From: Streptomyces caatingaensis
GTDB lineage: Bacteria; Actinomycetota; Actinomycetes; Streptomycetales; Streptomycetaceae
NCBI RefSeq assembly: GCF_001187435.1
Contig: NZ_LFXA01000004.1
Location: forward strand, 315,001 to 379,000
Length of the DNA stretch: 64,000 nt
Direction of reading: 5' to 3'
The notes below the pieces were generated by a model that was not told where the DNA came from, did no database searches, and saw only the letters and a list, made by a program, of their open reading frames with translations. Each line of letters begins with the position of its first letter. Within the stretch, counting starts at the first letter, position 1. Positions 19,004 to 27,499 of this stretch are shown in pieces. The position numbers were made by a program, and so were the translations under genes.

Positions 19004-19792
19004 TCAGCGCTTGTTGAAGTCCGGCCGGTCCTGCGGCTGCTGTGCCGCCTGCTGCTGTCCCCCCTCGATGGCGGGCTTGGCCGCGCCGCCGCCGGCGAGC
19101 TCGGCCTTCATCCGCTGGAGCTCCAGCTCGACGTCGTTGCCGCCGGACAGGCGCTCCAGCTCGGCCGTGATGTCGTCCTTCGCCATGCCCGTCGGGTCGT
19201 CGAGGGCGCCCGAGGCGAGCAGCTCGTCGATCGCGCCGGCCCGGGCCTGGAGCTGGGCCGTCTTGTCCTCGGCGCGCTGGATGGCCAGGCCGACGTCGCC
19301 CATCTCCTCGGAGATGCCGGAGAACGCCTCGCCGATGCGGGTCTGGGCCTGGGCGGCGGTGTAGGTGGCCTTGATGGTCTCCTTCTTGGTGCGGAAGGCG
19401 TCGACCTTGGCCTGGAGACGCTGGGAGGCGAGCGTGAGCTTCTCCTCCTCGCCCTGGAGGGTCTGGTGCTGCGTCTCCAGGTCGCTGACCTGCTGCTGGA
19501 GGGCGGCGCGGCGGGTGAGCGCCTCGCGCGCCAGGTCCTCGCGGCCCAGCGCGAGCGCCTTGCGGCCCTGCTCCTCCAGCTTCGAGGACTGCCCCTGGAG
19601 CTGGCTGAGCTGGAGCTCCAGGCGCTTGCGCGAGGTGGCGACGTCGGCCACGCCCCGGCGGACCTTCTGCAGCAGCTCGACCTGCTTCTGGTACGAGTAG
19701 TCGAGGGTCTCGCGCGGATCCTCGGCCCGGTCCAGGGCCTTGTTGGCCTTCGCGCGGAAAATCATCCCCATACGCTTCATGACACCGCTCAT
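19004..19792 (-). CDS. pspA: PspA/IM30 family envelope-stress protein
   Basis: A 262-residue coiled-coil protein that polymerises on membranes under envelope stress. It opens with MSGVMKRMGMIFRAKANKALDRAEDPRETLDYSYQK in the family style, followed by long heptad-rich helices over about residues 25-215 and a Gln-rich tail ending QQQAAQQPQDRPDFNKR. It leads a two-gene unit with the PspAA-like gene. A stress-inducible promoter may lie in the 211-bp gap upstream; no site was recognised. Confidence 0.93.
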   Translation of the reverse strand: MSGVMKRMGMIFRAKANKALDRAEDPRETLDYSYQKQVELLQKVRRGVADVATSRKRLELQLSQLQGQSSKLEEQGRKALALGREDLAREALTRRAALQQQVSDLETQHQTLQGEEEKLTLASQRLQAKVDAFRTKKETIKATYTAAQAQTRIGEAFSGISEEMGDVGLAIQRAEDKTAQLQARAGAIDELLASGALDDPTGMAKDDITAELERLSGGNDVELELQRMKAELAGGGAAKPAIEGGQQQAAQQPQDRPDFNKR

Positions 19793-20003
19793 GGGCCTCG
19801 CGCGCCCCCTTCTGACCGACTAGCTCGGGCTTCGGCTCCATCACACCTAACAGAACCCACAGTACGGGGCCCGTCCCCATTACCGCACTGTCCGGGCGCC
19901 GATGCGCTCCTCCTCCAGGACGATCAGGAGGCCGCGCTCCTCCCGCCCAAGGAGTAGGCGCTCCGTCCCCCCTTGTCCGGGGAACCCCGTACCCTTGGGT
20001 TCC

Positions 20004-20609
20004 GTGTTCCGAAGCCGTGCGAAGGAAGAGCAGTCCGCGAAGGCCACCGCCAAGGTGACCGCGGACGAGCCGAAGCAGCCCCGTCACCCCGAGGCCCCCA
20101 AGGGCCGCCCCACGCCCAAGCGCAGCGAGGCGACCTCGCAGCGCCGCAGCCTGGCCAGTACGCCCGCCGGCGGCGGCAAGGACGCGGCGAAGCGCGCCCG
20201 CGAGGCGCGCCGGGCCGACCTCGCCCGCCAGCGCGAGGCGCTCGCCAACGGCGACGAGCGGTTCCTGCCGCTCCGTGACAAGGGCCCGGTCCGCCGCTTC
20301 GTGCGCGACTTCGTGGACGCGCGGTACTCGTTCGCCGAGTTCTTCCTGCCGCTCGCGGTGGTCATCCTCGTCCTGAGCATGATCAACCAGGGGGCGTTCC
20401 AGCAGTACGTGCTGCTGCTGTGGATGGTCGTGATCCTGCTGATCGTCGTCAACTCGGTGGTCACGGCGGTCACCCTGCGGAAGGCGCTCAAGCGGCGCTT
20501 CCCCGACGAGAACACCCGCGGCGCCATCCCGTACGCGCTGATGCGCACCCTCCAGATGCGGCGGCTGCGGCTGCCCAAGCCGAAGGTCAAGCGCGGGGAG
20601 AAGCCCTGA
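20004..20609 (+). CDS. DUF3043 membrane protein
   Basis: A 201-residue protein with a long Lys/Arg-rich cytoplasmic N terminus (about residues 1-100), two adjacent hydrophobic segments (FFLPLAVVILVLSMI and YVLLLWMVVILLIVVNSVVTAV, about residues 112-155) and a basic C-terminal tail. This is the actinobacterial DUF3043 layout. The GTG 20004 start (VFRSRAKEEQSAK) fits family members; upstream in-frame codons lack the conserved pattern. Its stop overlaps the methyltransferase start. Function unknown. Confidence 0.88.
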   Translation: MFRSRAKEEQSAKATAKVTADEPKQPRHPEAPKGRPTPKRSEATSQRRSLASTPAGGGKDAAKRAREARRADLARQREALANGDERFLPLRDKGPVRRFVRDFVDARYSFAEFFLPLAVVILVLSMINQGAFQQYVLLLWMVVILLIVVNSVVTAVTLRKALKRRFPDENTRGAIPYALMRTLQMRRLRLPKPKVKRGEKP

Positions 20610-21400
20610 GCGGCCTTCCCCCCGCCGGCTTCCCCGACGGTTTACGGAATACGGTCCGCCACGAGCTCGTCGGGCGGCAGCTCGACGAGCAGCTCGCCGC
20701 CCGTTTCCCGGTGGGCCGGCGGCTGCGCGTGCTGGACGTGGGCCTCGCCCACGGCACCCAGGCGCTGCGGCTGGCCCGCGCCGGGCACGAGGTGACCGCG
20801 CTGGAGGCGGACGCGGCGACGGTGGCGGCGGTCCGCACGGCGCTGGCCGCCGAGCCGGCCGGGATCCGCGAACGGGTCCGGCTGATCGAGGGCGACGGGC
20901 GGGACACGGGGGCGCACTTCACCCCGGGCGCCTTCGACATCGTGCTGTGCCACGGCGTGCTCATGCACGTCGAGGAACCGGACCCGCTGCTGGCCGGCCT
21001 GGCCCGGGTCCTGGCCCCCGGCGGCCTGCTCTCGCTGGTCGTGCGCAACGCGGACGCGCTGGCCCTGCGCCCGGGCCTGACCGGCGACTGGGCCGCGGCG
21101 CTGGCCGCGTTCGACTCCCCCTACTGCCTCGACCCGTCGTCCGGCGCCCGCCTGCGCGCCGACCGCCGGGAGACCCTGACGGCCACGCTCGCGGGGATCG
21201 GCGCGCCGCTGCGGGCCTGGTACGGGGTGCGGGTGTTCACGGACCTGCCGGCTGCGGCGGTGCCGGGCCCGCCCGGTCCGGACGGCGTCCCGGCCGCCGG
21301 TCTCGACGCCGTCCTCGCCGCGGAGGAACGCGCCGGCCGGACGGACCCCTACCGCGCGGTGGCGGGGCTGCTGCACCTGTGCGGGGTGCGGGGCGGGTAG
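20606..21400 (+). CDS. SAM-dependent methyltransferase, probable CTG start
   Basis: A 264-residue class I methyltransferase. The SAM-binding strand and loop are RLRVLDVGLAHGTQALRLA, motif II is VTALEADA, and DIVLCHGVLMHV and LLSLVVRN follow. Family members start around the LPPAGFPDGLRNTV stretch. The only start upstream of it in frame is CTG 20606, forming a CTGA overlap with the preceding stop and following GGGGAG at 20595-20600. The next standard start lies about 100 bases downstream and would remove conserved sequence. Substrate unknown. Confidence 0.85.
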   Translation: MSGLPPAGFPDGLRNTVRHELVGRQLDEQLAARFPVGRRLRVLDVGLAHGTQALRLARAGHEVTALEADAATVAAVRTALAAEPAGIRERVRLIEGDGRDTGAHFTPGAFDIVLCHGVLMHVEEPDPLLAGLARVLAPGGLLSLVVRNADALALRPGLTGDWAAALAAFDSPYCLDPSSGARLRADRRETLTATLAGIGAPLRAWYGVRVFTDLPAAAVPGPPGPDGVPAAGLDAVLAAEERAGRTDPYRAVAGLLHLCGVRGG

Positions 21401-21401
21401 C

Positions 21402-21432
21402 GCGGGGCGGGCGGCCCGGGGCCGCCCCGCCC
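21402..21432. terminator. Probable bidirectional terminator
   Basis: A GC-rich imperfect hairpin (inner 7-bp stem, then a 2-bp mismatch and three more pairs) lies between the convergent stops at 21400 (+) and 21476 (-). Confidence 0.45.
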
Positions 21433-21475
21433 GGAGCCGTGCCCCGCGCCCGGCACCGGCCCGGCGCCGGTCCGG

Positions 21476-21694
21476 TCAGCCCGCCTCCGCCGCGTCGTGC
21501 AGGCTCATCGGCGCGGCGTAGACCTCCCTGCCGTCCTCCAGGAGGCGGACCTGGTCGACGCCGCCGTCGAGGAGGGCGCGCCACTCCTCGCCCATCCAGG
21601 ACTCCGCGTCGCCCTGCGTCGTGAACTCCTCCGGCTCCACCGGCGGAGCCGTCTCCGTGCCGTCGGCCTTCTCGAAGCGCCACACCCACGCCAT
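21476..21694 (-). CDS. Small conserved hypothetical protein
   Basis: A 72-residue acidic protein starting MAWVWRFEKADGTE, with a WMGEEWRALLDGGVDQVRLLEDGREVY core. No membrane helix, no cysteines, no recognised domain. The frame continues open far upstream, but only antisense to the cobalamin genes. ATG 21694 fits the conserved Trp-rich start seen in Streptomyces relatives as I recall them. Convergent with the methyltransferase gene. Function unknown. Confidence 0.75.
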   Translation of the reverse strand: MAWVWRFEKADGTETAPPVEPEEFTTQGDAESWMGEEWRALLDGGVDQVRLLEDGREVYAAPMSLHDAAEAG

Positions 21695-21823
21695 GTACGA
21701 CTCCCTCTGTCCCGACGTTCGTTCCGACGTTCCGCTGACCCAGCGCAGCCTAGGCGGCGGGGGCCGGGGGTGAAAGGGTGATCCCGGCGCGCCCGCCGGC
21801 GGCGGACGCGAGACGATCGGGGC

Positions 21824-23026
21824 GTGGAACTGACATTGCTCGGCACCGGGGCCCCCGACGGGCTGCCGCGCCCCGCCTGCCCCTGCGCCGCCTGCGCCGT
21901 CTCCGTGGGCGAGGCCGCGCGGGCCGCGACCGCCCTGCTCGTCGACGGCGCGCTGCTGTTCGACCTGACCCCCGGCCCGGCGTTCGCCGCGGCCCGCGCG
22001 GGCCGGTCGATCAGCGGGGTGCGGCAGGTGCTGCTCTCCCACCCGCACGACGGCCCGGCCGTCGAGTTCCCGGCCGGGCTGCCGGCCCCGGGGCGGGTGC
22101 CGGACGGCCGCGAGCTGTCGGTGATCAGCGGGCACCGGGTGCGGGCGGTGGCCCTGGACGCGCCGGGCACGGGCTACGAGGTGACCGGCCCGGACGGCGA
22201 CCGCCTGCTGTACCTGCCGCCGGGCGGCGCCCCGGCCGGGCTCTCCTCCTCCGCCGCCGCCCCCTACGACGCCGTCCTGCTGGACGTCGTGGGGCGGCCC
22301 GACGCGCTGGCCCGGCTGCGGGGGGCGGGCGCGGTCACGGCGACCACGGACGTCCTCGCGGTGCACCTGGACCACGACGTGCCGCCGGGCCGCGAGCTGC
22401 GCCGGAGACTGGCGGCCGCCGGGGCGCGCGCCGTCCCCGACGGCACCTCGGTGACGGTGGGCGACTACCACGCGGTGCCCGACGTGCCGCGGCGCACGCT
22501 GGTGCTCGGCGGGGCGCGGTCGGGCAAGTCGGTGGAGGCGGAGCGGCGGCTGGAGTCCTTCCCGGACGTCCTCTACGTCGCCACCGGCGGCACGCGCGAG
22601 GGGGACCGCGACTGGGCGTCCCGCATAGCGCTCCACCGCGAGCGCCGGCCCGCGTCCTGGCGCACGGCCGAGACCTGCGACCTCGTACCGCTGCTGGCGG
22701 AGGACGGGCCGCCGCTGCTGATCGACTGCCTGGCGCTGTGGCTCACGGACGCGATGGACTCCGTCGGGGCGTGGGACGACGCGCGCTGGGCGGACGGGGG
22801 CGCGGCGGCGCTGGCCGAGCGGGTGGCGGCGCTGGTCGCGGCCGTCCGGGCCACGAGCCGCACGGTCGTGGCGGTGAGCAACGAGGTCGGCTCCGGGGTC
22901 GTGCCCGCGACGGCCTCGGGGCGGCGGTTCCGGGACGAGCTGGGGCGGCTGAACGCGGCGGTGGCGGCCGAGTGCGAGCAGGTGCTGCTGGTGGTGGCGG
23001 GCCAGACCGTGCGCCTGCGCGGCTGA
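21824..23026 (+). CDS. cobU: CobU fused to N-terminal metallo-beta-lactamase-like domain
   Basis: A 400-residue fusion. The C-terminal part (from about residue 224) is adenosylcobinamide kinase/guanylyltransferase: Walker A GGARSGKS (229-236), YVATGGTREGD, then SNEVGSGVVPATASGRRFRDELG. Residues 1-215 resemble a metallo-beta-lactamase fold (LGTGAPDGLP start, SHPHDGP in place of HxHxDH, then HLDHD). The final metal-binding His of the motif is missing, so metal use is uncertain. The start is GTG. It begins the late cobalamin group with cobT and cobS and assembles the nucleotide loop. Confidence 0.9.
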   Translation: MELTLLGTGAPDGLPRPACPCAACAVSVGEAARAATALLVDGALLFDLTPGPAFAAARAGRSISGVRQVLLSHPHDGPAVEFPAGLPAPGRVPDGRELSVISGHRVRAVALDAPGTGYEVTGPDGDRLLYLPPGGAPAGLSSSAAAPYDAVLLDVVGRPDALARLRGAGAVTATTDVLAVHLDHDVPPGRELRRRLAAAGARAVPDGTSVTVGDYHAVPDVPRRTLVLGGARSGKSVEAERRLESFPDVLYVATGGTREGDRDWASRIALHRERRPASWRTAETCDLVPLLAEDGPPLLIDCLALWLTDAMDSVGAWDDARWADGGAAALAERVAALVAAVRATSRTVVAVSNEVGSGVVPATASGRRFRDELGRLNAAVAAECEQVLLVVAGQTVRLRG

Positions 23027-23107
23027 CGCGCGCGCCCGCCGGCGGGGAGGCCGCCCCGCCCGCCGCACCCCGTAGCACAAGCCCCCGGCACGGGTAATGT
23101 GTCGCGG

Positions 23108-24154
23108 ATGAGCGGTCTGAATCTTGATGACTTCGCCACGCTGATCGAGCGCCCGGACGCCGGCGTGCGCCGCGACGCCGAGGAGCGGCGCGAACGCCTC
23201 GGGCCGCGCCCGGGAGCGTTCGGCCGCCTGGACGAGATCGGCGAGTGGCTCGCCGCCGCCCAGGGCGGCGTGCCGGTCAGGGCGATCCGGCAGCCGAAGG
23301 CGGTGCTCTTCGCCGGGGACCACGGCGTGGCCGCCCTCGGCGTCTCGGCCGGCCCGGCCGGCGGCGCGCACGAGCTGGTGCGCGCCACGCTGGACGGCGA
23401 GAGCGCCCCCGCCGTCCTCGCCCGCCGCTTCGGCGCGGCCCTGCGCGTCGTCGACATGTCCGTGGACTGCGACCCGGAGCTGCTGCCCGAGGAGGTCACG
23501 CGGCACCGGGTGCGCCGCGGCTCCGGCCGGATCGACGTCGAGGACGCGCTGACCGCAGAGGAGGCGGAGCGCGCCTTCCGCGCCGGGATGGCGGTCGCGG
23601 ACGAGGAGGCCGACTCGGGCACCGACCTCGTCGTCCTCGGCGACCTGAGCGTCGGCGGCACGACCGCCGCCGGCACCCTGATCGGCGCCCTGTGCGGCAC
23701 GGACGCCTCGGTCGTCACCGGCCGCGGCGGCTTCGGCATCGACGACCTGGCCTGGATGCGCAAGTGCGCCGCGATCCGCGACGCCCTGCGCCGGGCCCGG
23801 CCCGCGCTCGGCGACCAGCTCGAACTGCTGGCCGCGTCCGGCGGCGCCGACCTGGCGGCGATCACCGGCTTCCTGCTCCAGAGCGCCGTGCGCCGCACGC
23901 CCGTGATCCTGGACGGCGTGGTCTCCGCGGCCTGCGCCCTGGTCGCCCAGCGGGTGGCCTTCCGGGCCCCGGACTGGTGGCTCGCCGGGCAGGACAGCGG
24001 CGACCCCGCCCAGGCGAAGGCACTCGACCGGATTGCACTCAACCCTCTCCTCGACCACGGCGTCACACTGGGCGAGGGAACGGGGGCGCTGCTCGCCCTG
24101 CCACTGGTGCAGGCGGCCGCGGCCCTGGCGGCGGAGCTCCCCGAGCGTCCCTGA
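23108..24154 (+). CDS. cobT: Nicotinate-nucleotide:DMB phosphoribosyltransferase
   Basis: A 348-residue enzyme that activates 5,6-dimethylbenzimidazole to alpha-ribazole phosphate for the lower ligand of cobalamin. Signatures include VLFAGDHGVAALGVS, LGDLSVGGTTAAG, SVVTGRGG, a catalytic-region glutamate in the final LGEGTGALLALP, and LDRIALNPLLDHGVTLGEG. ATG 23108 was preferred over GTG 23099 because the family begins near SGLNLDDF. It lies 81 bp after cobU on the same strand. Confidence 0.94.
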   Translation: MSGLNLDDFATLIERPDAGVRRDAEERRERLGPRPGAFGRLDEIGEWLAAAQGGVPVRAIRQPKAVLFAGDHGVAALGVSAGPAGGAHELVRATLDGESAPAVLARRFGAALRVVDMSVDCDPELLPEEVTRHRVRRGSGRIDVEDALTAEEAERAFRAGMAVADEEADSGTDLVVLGDLSVGGTTAAGTLIGALCGTDASVVTGRGGFGIDDLAWMRKCAAIRDALRRARPALGDQLELLAASGGADLAAITGFLLQSAVRRTPVILDGVVSAACALVAQRVAFRAPDWWLAGQDSGDPAQAKALDRIALNPLLDHGVTLGEGTGALLALPLVQAAAALAAELPERP

Positions 24155-24247
24155 CGTCACCGTCACCGGCACAGGGCCGGGGCCCCGCCGCGTCTTCCCG
24201 GACGGTCCGCCTTCGCGGGAACTACGTGGGAACTGGGAGAACTCCGC

Positions 24248-25990
24248 TTGACTCCGGACGACGAGGCGCGCGGCGGCCCCTGGCCGAGGCGCGCCGCGGC
24301 CTTCGCCGTGTGGTACGTGCGCGTGGTCGCCTTCATCAACCTGCTCAGCGCGGTGTGGGTGTCCTTCGGCGCCAGCATCCGCCGGCACGCCGTGGACGAC
24401 TACTTCACGCCGTACCTGCTGGAGGCGAGCTTCACCTCGGCGGTGGTCTCGGCGTTCATGGCGGTGACGCTGCGCCGCCGCAAGCGGGCCGCGTGGATCC
24501 TCAACCTGGTCCTCGCCGGGCTGCTCCTGCTGCTGCTCGCGCTGCTGATGGCCTACCCGGAGTTCCGGGCGCACGGGCAGAACTGGTTCTCCGTGGTGAT
24601 CACGGCGCTGTTCGTCACCGCCCTGCTGGTGGGGCGGCGCGAGTTCTACGCGATCGGCGACCGCTCCAACCCCCGGCTCGCCGCGGCCGTGGCCGCCGCC
24701 GGCCTGCTGGTCTCCTCGCTGATCGCCGCGCTGCTGGTGACGGTCACCAACCAGGCGCACCCGTCCACCTTCTGGGAGCGCTGGCGCTACGGCGTCCGGC
24801 GGCTGGTCTTCCTCGTCGGCGACGACAGCCGCTTCCCCGGCATCGACACCCCGGACTGGGTCAACGTCGTCATCAACGTGATGAGCACGGTGCTGCTGGT
24901 GCTGGTGGTGTGGGCGGCGTTCCGCTCGCGCCGCGCCACCGACCCGCTGACCGCCGAGGACGAGGCACGGCTGCGCGCCCTGCTCGACCGCTTCGGCGAC
25001 CGCGACTCGCTGGGCTACTTCGCGCTGCGCCGCGAGAAGAGCGTCGTGTGGTCCCCGTCCGGCAAGGCGGCCGTCACCTACCGGGTGGTCGGCGGGGTCT
25101 CGCTGGCGTCCGGCGACCCCATCGGCGACCCGGAGGCGTGGCCCGGCGCCATCGAGCCCTGGCTCGCCGAGGCCCGCGCGCACGGCTGGATCCCCGCCGT
25201 GATGGGCGCGAGCGAGGAGGGTGGCACGGTCTACGCCCGGCACGGCCTGGACGCCCTGGAGCTGGGCGACGAGGCCATCGTGGACACCGCGGAGTTCACC
25301 CTGGAGGGCCGGGCGATGCGCACCGTCCGGCAGGCGTACAACCGGGTGCGGCGCGCCGGGTACACGGTGCGGATCCGCCGCCACGAGGACATCCCCGAGG
25401 ACGAGATGGCCGGGCTGCTGCGCCGCGCCGACGACTGGCGCGACGGGGCGACCGAGCGCGGCTTCTCCATGGCGCTGGGCCGCCTCGGCGACCCGGACGA
25501 CGGGCGCTGCGTGATGCTGGAGTGCCACGACGGCGACGGCGAGCTGCGCGCCCTGCTGAGCTTCGTCCCCTGGGGCCCCCGGGGCCTGTCCCTTGACCTG
25601 ATGCGGCGCGACCGCGACTCCGAGAACGGCCTGATGGAGTTCATGGTCATCGAGCTGCTCCAGCGGGCGGCGGAGCTGCGCGTGACCCAGGTGTCGCTGA
25701 ACTTCGCCATGTTCCGCTCGGTCTTCGAGCGCGGCTCCCGGCTGGGGGCGGGCCCGGTGCTGCGGGCCTGGCGCTCGCTGCTGAGCTTCTTCTCCCGCTG
25801 GTGGCAGATCGAGTCGCTCTACCGTGCAAATGCGAAGTACCGGCCGATCTGGGAGCCTCGTTTCATGCTGTTCGAGAAGAGCAGTGATCTGCTGCGGATC
25901 GGCGTCGCGAGCGCCCGCGCCGAGGGCTTCCTGGAGGCGCCGGGTCTACCCAAGTGGCTGAACCGCAAGCACCTGGAGAGCAAACGATGA
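24248..25990 (+). CDS. Phosphatidylglycerol lysyltransferase-domain (MprF-like) protein
   Basis: A 580-residue membrane protein. The N-terminal 220 residues hold about six hydrophobic helices; the C-terminal 350 residues form the DUF2156/MprF aminoacyl-transfer domain (YFALRREKSVVWSPSGKAAVTYR, ASGDPIGDPEAWP, then LSLDLMRRD and LNFAMFRSVFERG). Likely aminoacylates membrane lipid, altering surface charge. A TTG start follows GGGAGAA. It overlaps the rhomboid-like gene by 4 bp. Unlike full MprF it has few helices, so flippase activity is doubtful. Confidence 0.88.
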   Translation: MTPDDEARGGPWPRRAAAFAVWYVRVVAFINLLSAVWVSFGASIRRHAVDDYFTPYLLEASFTSAVVSAFMAVTLRRRKRAAWILNLVLAGLLLLLLALLMAYPEFRAHGQNWFSVVITALFVTALLVGRREFYAIGDRSNPRLAAAVAAAGLLVSSLIAALLVTVTNQAHPSTFWERWRYGVRRLVFLVGDDSRFPGIDTPDWVNVVINVMSTVLLVLVVWAAFRSRRATDPLTAEDEARLRALLDRFGDRDSLGYFALRREKSVVWSPSGKAAVTYRVVGGVSLASGDPIGDPEAWPGAIEPWLAEARAHGWIPAVMGASEEGGTVYARHGLDALELGDEAIVDTAEFTLEGRAMRTVRQAYNRVRRAGYTVRIRRHEDIPEDEMAGLLRRADDWRDGATERGFSMALGRLGDPDDGRCVMLECHDGDGELRALLSFVPWGPRGLSLDLMRRDRDSENGLMEFMVIELLQRAAELRVTQVSLNFAMFRSVFERGSRLGAGPVLRAWRSLLSFFSRWWQIESLYRANAKYRPIWEPRFMLFEKSSDLLRIGVASARAEGFLEAPGLPKWLNRKHLESKR

Positions 25991-26706
25991 ACCGCGCGGC
26001 GCTGCGACGCGCCGCGCGCACCGAGTGGGGCCCGCTCACCGGCACCGTACGGGGGGCGCTCGCCCGCGACGGGCTCCGCGCGATCCCGCTCACGCTCGCG
26101 GCGGTCGCGCTGACGGCCGCCTTCCAGGTGGTGCAGAACCAGTCCTGGGGCTACCGGCCCGTCCAGCTGGTCGGCTCGGTGCGCGCCGAGATCCCCTGGT
26201 GGCTCGCCCTGCTGCGGACCCCGCTGTCGCTCTTCGTCCCCGCCCTGGACCTGCCGGTGTGGGGAGCCCTGGCCCAGGTCCTGCTCGTCTTCGGCGTCGC
26301 CGAGATCTGCCTGGGCCGGTGGCGGCTGCTGGCCGTCTCCTACCTCGCCACCCTCGCGGGGACGATGTACGCGCGGCTGGCCATCGCCCTGGGGCCCGGC
26401 GTCCTCGGGCTGCCCCGCGAGGCGGCCAAGGTGATCGACACCGGCCCGTCCGCGGCCGTCGTCGGGCTCGCGGTGTACGTGTCCTGGCGCTACCGCGCCT
26501 GGTGGACCTGCGGCGCGGTGGTGGCGGCGATGGTGGCCGAGGTGCTCGTCAAGCCCAATCTGGCGGGCAAGGAGCACATCGCCGCGGTACTCGCGGTGCT
26601 GGCGCTCAGCGCGGCGGAGGACGTCGTCCGGCGGCGCCGCAAGCCGCGCGACGACCGGTTCCGCAGCGGCGGTCAGCGGTCGGGGGCCCCCGCCACCAGG
26701 TCGTGA
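25987..26706 (+). CDS. Rhomboid-like membrane protein
   Basis: A 239-residue membrane protein with about six hydrophobic segments. DTGPSAAVVGLAVY resembles the catalytic-serine GxS loop of rhomboid proteases, and GKEHIAAVLAVL sits where the active-site histidine helix (usually AHLGG) is expected. A Ser/His dyad is thus possible but unproven. ATG 25987 overlaps the lysyltransferase stop (ATGA), implying co-translation. Its 3' end overlaps the convergent gene at 26673 by 34 bp. Confidence 0.75.
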   Translation: MNRAALRRAARTEWGPLTGTVRGALARDGLRAIPLTLAAVALTAAFQVVQNQSWGYRPVQLVGSVRAEIPWWLALLRTPLSLFVPALDLPVWGALAQVLLVFGVAEICLGRWRLLAVSYLATLAGTMYARLAIALGPGVLGLPREAAKVIDTGPSAAVVGLAVYVSWRYRAWWTCGAVVAAMVAEVLVKPNLAGKEHIAAVLAVLALSAAEDVVRRRRKPRDDRFRSGGQRSGAPATRS

Positions 26707-27410
26707 AGGCGGTTGCGGACCGCCGCCCAGCGGGCGTCGTGCCGCCAGGCGCGCACCCGCGCCCGGCGGCGGGCCCGCGGCCGGTTGCGGTAGAAGCGCC
26801 GGGCCCACGGCGAGCCCGGCCGGGCCAGCCGCACCGCGCCGATCAGCGCGACCAGCGGCACCACCGTGCCGATCAGCGCGATCCGCGGCTTGCCCTTGGC
26901 CAGGGCGAACAGCGCCACCAGGAAGTTGACCAGGGTGTTGGTCACCACGATGCTGCGGCTCTGCAGCTCGTCCGGCGTCAGCTCGTTCACCCCGAACGGG
27001 GAGAAGCCCGCGAGCACCAGGCCCACCAGGGCGGCCGTCAGCACCACGATCTCGACGCTCTTGCGGCCCTGTTCGGTCCAGTAGACGTCGTCGAGGTGGA
27101 GGATCAGCGCGAACTCGTCCAGCACCAGCCCCGCCCCCGTGCCGAAGAGCACCGCCGCGACCACCGAGCCCGTCCCCTGACGGTCCGTCGCCACCGCGCC
27201 GAACCCGCCGACCACCATGAGCACGACGCCCGGGACGACGTGGTGGACGTGCAGCCCGCCCGGCCGGATGTTGCGGAACGGGCCCCGGCCCGCCCGGATC
27301 AGCCGGGTGATGACCCGGGTGACCAGGAAGGTCAGCACGAACGCGGCCAGCGCCAGCAGCAGGGGCAGCTTGCCCGGCTCGACGACGTTGCGGTCAAGCC
27401 AGTGTTCCAT
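26673..27410 (-). CDS. Integral membrane protein of unknown function
   Basis: A 245-residue protein with about six hydrophobic helices and a strongly basic C terminus. GGLHVHHVVPGVVLM and LVLDEFALILHLDDVYW contain His, Glu and Asp inside or next to helices, suggestive of a metal site. No family function recognised. The start MEHWLDRNVVEPGKL was chosen since earlier codons in frame are low-complexity. It converges on and overlaps the rhomboid-like gene and is divergent from cobS. Confidence 0.75.
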   Translation of the reverse strand: MEHWLDRNVVEPGKLPLLLALAAFVLTFLVTRVITRLIRAGRGPFRNIRPGGLHVHHVVPGVVLMVVGGFGAVATDRQGTGSVVAAVLFGTGAGLVLDEFALILHLDDVYWTEQGRKSVEIVVLTAALVGLVLAGFSPFGVNELTPDELQSRSIVVTNTLVNFLVALFALAKGKPRIALIGTVVPLVALIGAVRLARPGSPWARRFYRNRPRARRRARVRAWRHDARWAAVRNRLHDLVAGAPDR

Positions 27411-27499
27411 CGGACTCCGCGCTCCCGAACTCCCGCCCACGACGGGCTCCCTGACCACTCCCCCGGGCCCCCGGAACGGCGGGATAGGCTCCCTGCGCC

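Noticed and set aside
23027..23107. Cobalamin riboswitch before cobT
   Set aside because: The gap is 81 bp, too short, and has no B12-box-like sequence.
21476..25528. 1350-codon open frame on the minus strand
   Set aside because: It runs antisense through cobU, cobT and the lysyltransferase gene; only the last 72 codons (21476-21694) look like a real protein. The rest is GC-driven open frame.
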